Below are positions 4,877-5,663 of a stretch of 5,663 nucleotides of DNA, piece by piece. Location: NCBI GenBank assembly GCA_945872035.1, contig CAMBYA010000180.1, positions 1 to 5,663 on the forward strand, written 5' to 3'. The notes below the pieces were generated by a model. It saw nothing but the letters and a program-made list of their open reading frames with translations. It searched no databases and had not been told where the DNA came from. The DNA is from Rhizobium sp. Q54. GTDB taxonomy: Bacteria > Pseudomonadota > Alphaproteobacteria > SMXS01. The position numbers were made by a program, and so were the translations under genes. Position 1 is the first letter of the stretch, and every line of letters begins with the position of its first letter.

Positions 4877-5663
4877 ATGAAATATCGCTTACTTCTGTGG
4901 GTTCTGTTCGTGACGATGCCGCTTTCGGCATCGGCCTTCGTTGCATTGCCGCAGCAGGCATCGAAGCCTTCGGGTACCGCAACGGTGGCCGACGTAACCG
5001 ATGGCGATACGCTCGTGCTTTCGGACAACGTCACCGTCAGGCTTGTCGGCCTCCAGGCGCCCAAGCTGCCGCTGGACCGGCCCAACTTCAAGGAATGGCC
5101 GCTGGCAAAGGAGGCCCGGAAAGCGCTCGAAGAGCTCGTGCTGGGCCGCAGGCTGACTGTGCGCCCGGCCAGCAAGCCCGTCGATCGCTGGGGCCGCACG
5201 CTGGCGCATCTGGAGCGCGACGACGGGCTCTGGGTGCAAGGCGAGATGCTGCGGCTGGGCTGGGCGCGGGTCTACACCTTTCCCGACAACCGGGCGCTCG
5301 CCGCCAACATGCTCGCGCTGGAGCGCGAGGCACGGGCCGCGAAACTCGGCATCTGGGGGCATCCCTACTATGCGATCGTCGCACCGGAGCGGGCGGGCAG
5401 GGTGGTCAACACCTTCCAGCTGGTCGAGGGTACGGTCATGGATGCCGCGGAGGTGAAGGGCCGTATCTACCTGAACTTCGGCGCCGACTGGAAGACCGAC
5501 TTCACGGTGCTGGTGCCGGCGAAGGTGCGACGGACGCTGGCCAGGCAGGGCATGGATCCGGCCGGGTTCAAGGGAACCAAGATCCGGGTCCGCGGCTGGC
5601 TGAAGGACTACAACGGCCCGATGATCGAGATGACCCATCCCGAGCAGCTGGAGCTACCGGACG
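4877..5663 (+). CDS. Secreted SNase-like (thermonuclease-fold) protein, C-terminus beyond the right edge
   Basis: The frame is open from ATG 4877 to the window edge, 262 residues with no stop. Residues 1-20 (MKYRLLLWVLFVTMPLSASA) are a signal peptide with likely cleavage after ASA, so the protein should be exported to the periplasm or beyond. Residues about 35-165 are a staphylococcal-nuclease domain: DVTDGDTLVL (39-48), VRLVGLQAPKLP (54-65), DRWGRTLAHL (103-112) and an Arg/Ala-rich helix ending KLGIWG (156-161). Relative to the S. aureus enzyme, Arg55 and Arg107 match Arg35 and Arg87, and DGD is kept. However, Gln60 replaces metal-binding Asp40 and Lys63 replaces catalytic Glu43. Residues about 180-262 form a second beta-rich region (VEGTVMDAAEVKGRIYLNFG, then IRVRGWLKDYNGPMIEM) that looks like an OB-type fold. 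I recall similar QAPKLP forms in other alphaproteobacteria. Only a weak AGG lies about eight bases before the ATG. Nuclease activity is uncertain; a binding role is possible. Confidence 0.88.
   Translation, partial: MKYRLLLWVLFVTMPLSASAFVALPQQASKPSGTATVADVTDGDTLVLSDNVTVRLVGLQAPKLPLDRPNFKEWPLAKEARKALEELVLGRRLTVRPASKPVDRWGRTLAHLERDDGLWVQGEMLRLGWARVYTFPDNRALAANMLALEREARAAKLGIWGHPYYAIVAPERAGRVVNTFQLVEGTVMDAAEVKGRIYLNFGADWKTDFTVLVPAKVRRTLARQGMDPAGFKGTKIRVRGWLKDYNGPMIEMTHPEQLELPD

Noticed and set aside
4889..5638. A 249-codon open frame on the minus strand opposite the SNase-like gene
   Set aside because: The plus strand encodes a signal peptide and an SNase domain in frame throughout. The antisense translation has low-complexity His/Arg/Pro content and no domain.

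Overview
The window is GC-rich, densely packed and probably from an alphaproteobacterium. The Rhodospirillales/Rhizobiales style is judged from codon use, from the form of the thermonuclease-like protein and from the atypical reductase. No phylogenetic marker gene is present, so the lineage is an inference.

Left part (1-3610), a sugar/polymer-modification locus. Bases 1-1389 hold a leftward pair: an SGNH/GDSL-like hydrolase followed, with a 4-base stop/start overlap, by a family 2 glycosyltransferase (GT2) that runs off the left edge. A 152-base, locally AT-rich gap separates the pair from a rightward gene for a cytosolic transglutaminase-like protein with an intact Cys-His-Asp triad. That gene ends 16 bases inside the 3' end of a second, leftward GT2. 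None of the four proteins has a visible signal peptide. Together they look like part of a locus that makes or decorates a glycan or glycoconjugate. The substrate cannot be read from the window.

Middle (3611-3786). A complete tRNA-Arg with anticodon CCT and an encoded CCA lies on the minus strand, its 3' end facing the glycosyltransferase locus. It may mark the boundary between ordinary chromosome on the right and a more variable region on the left.

Right part (3787-5663). A leftward SDR-fold protein has a strong Shine-Dalgarno sequence but lacks the catalytic Tyr and Lys. After a 150 to 180 base divergent gap come a rightward tiny single-span membrane protein and a secreted staphylococcal-nuclease-like (SNase) protein that continues past the right edge. 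The SNase-like protein keeps the two catalytic arginines but has Gln and Lys where the classical enzyme has a metal-binding Asp and the catalytic Glu. So this side holds two enzyme-fold proteins whose classical active sites are incomplete.

No CRISPR array, insertion sequence, rRNA, integrase or convincing intrinsic terminator was seen. The most unusual content is the transglutaminase/SGNH/two-GT2 locus beside the tRNA and the two degenerate active sites.
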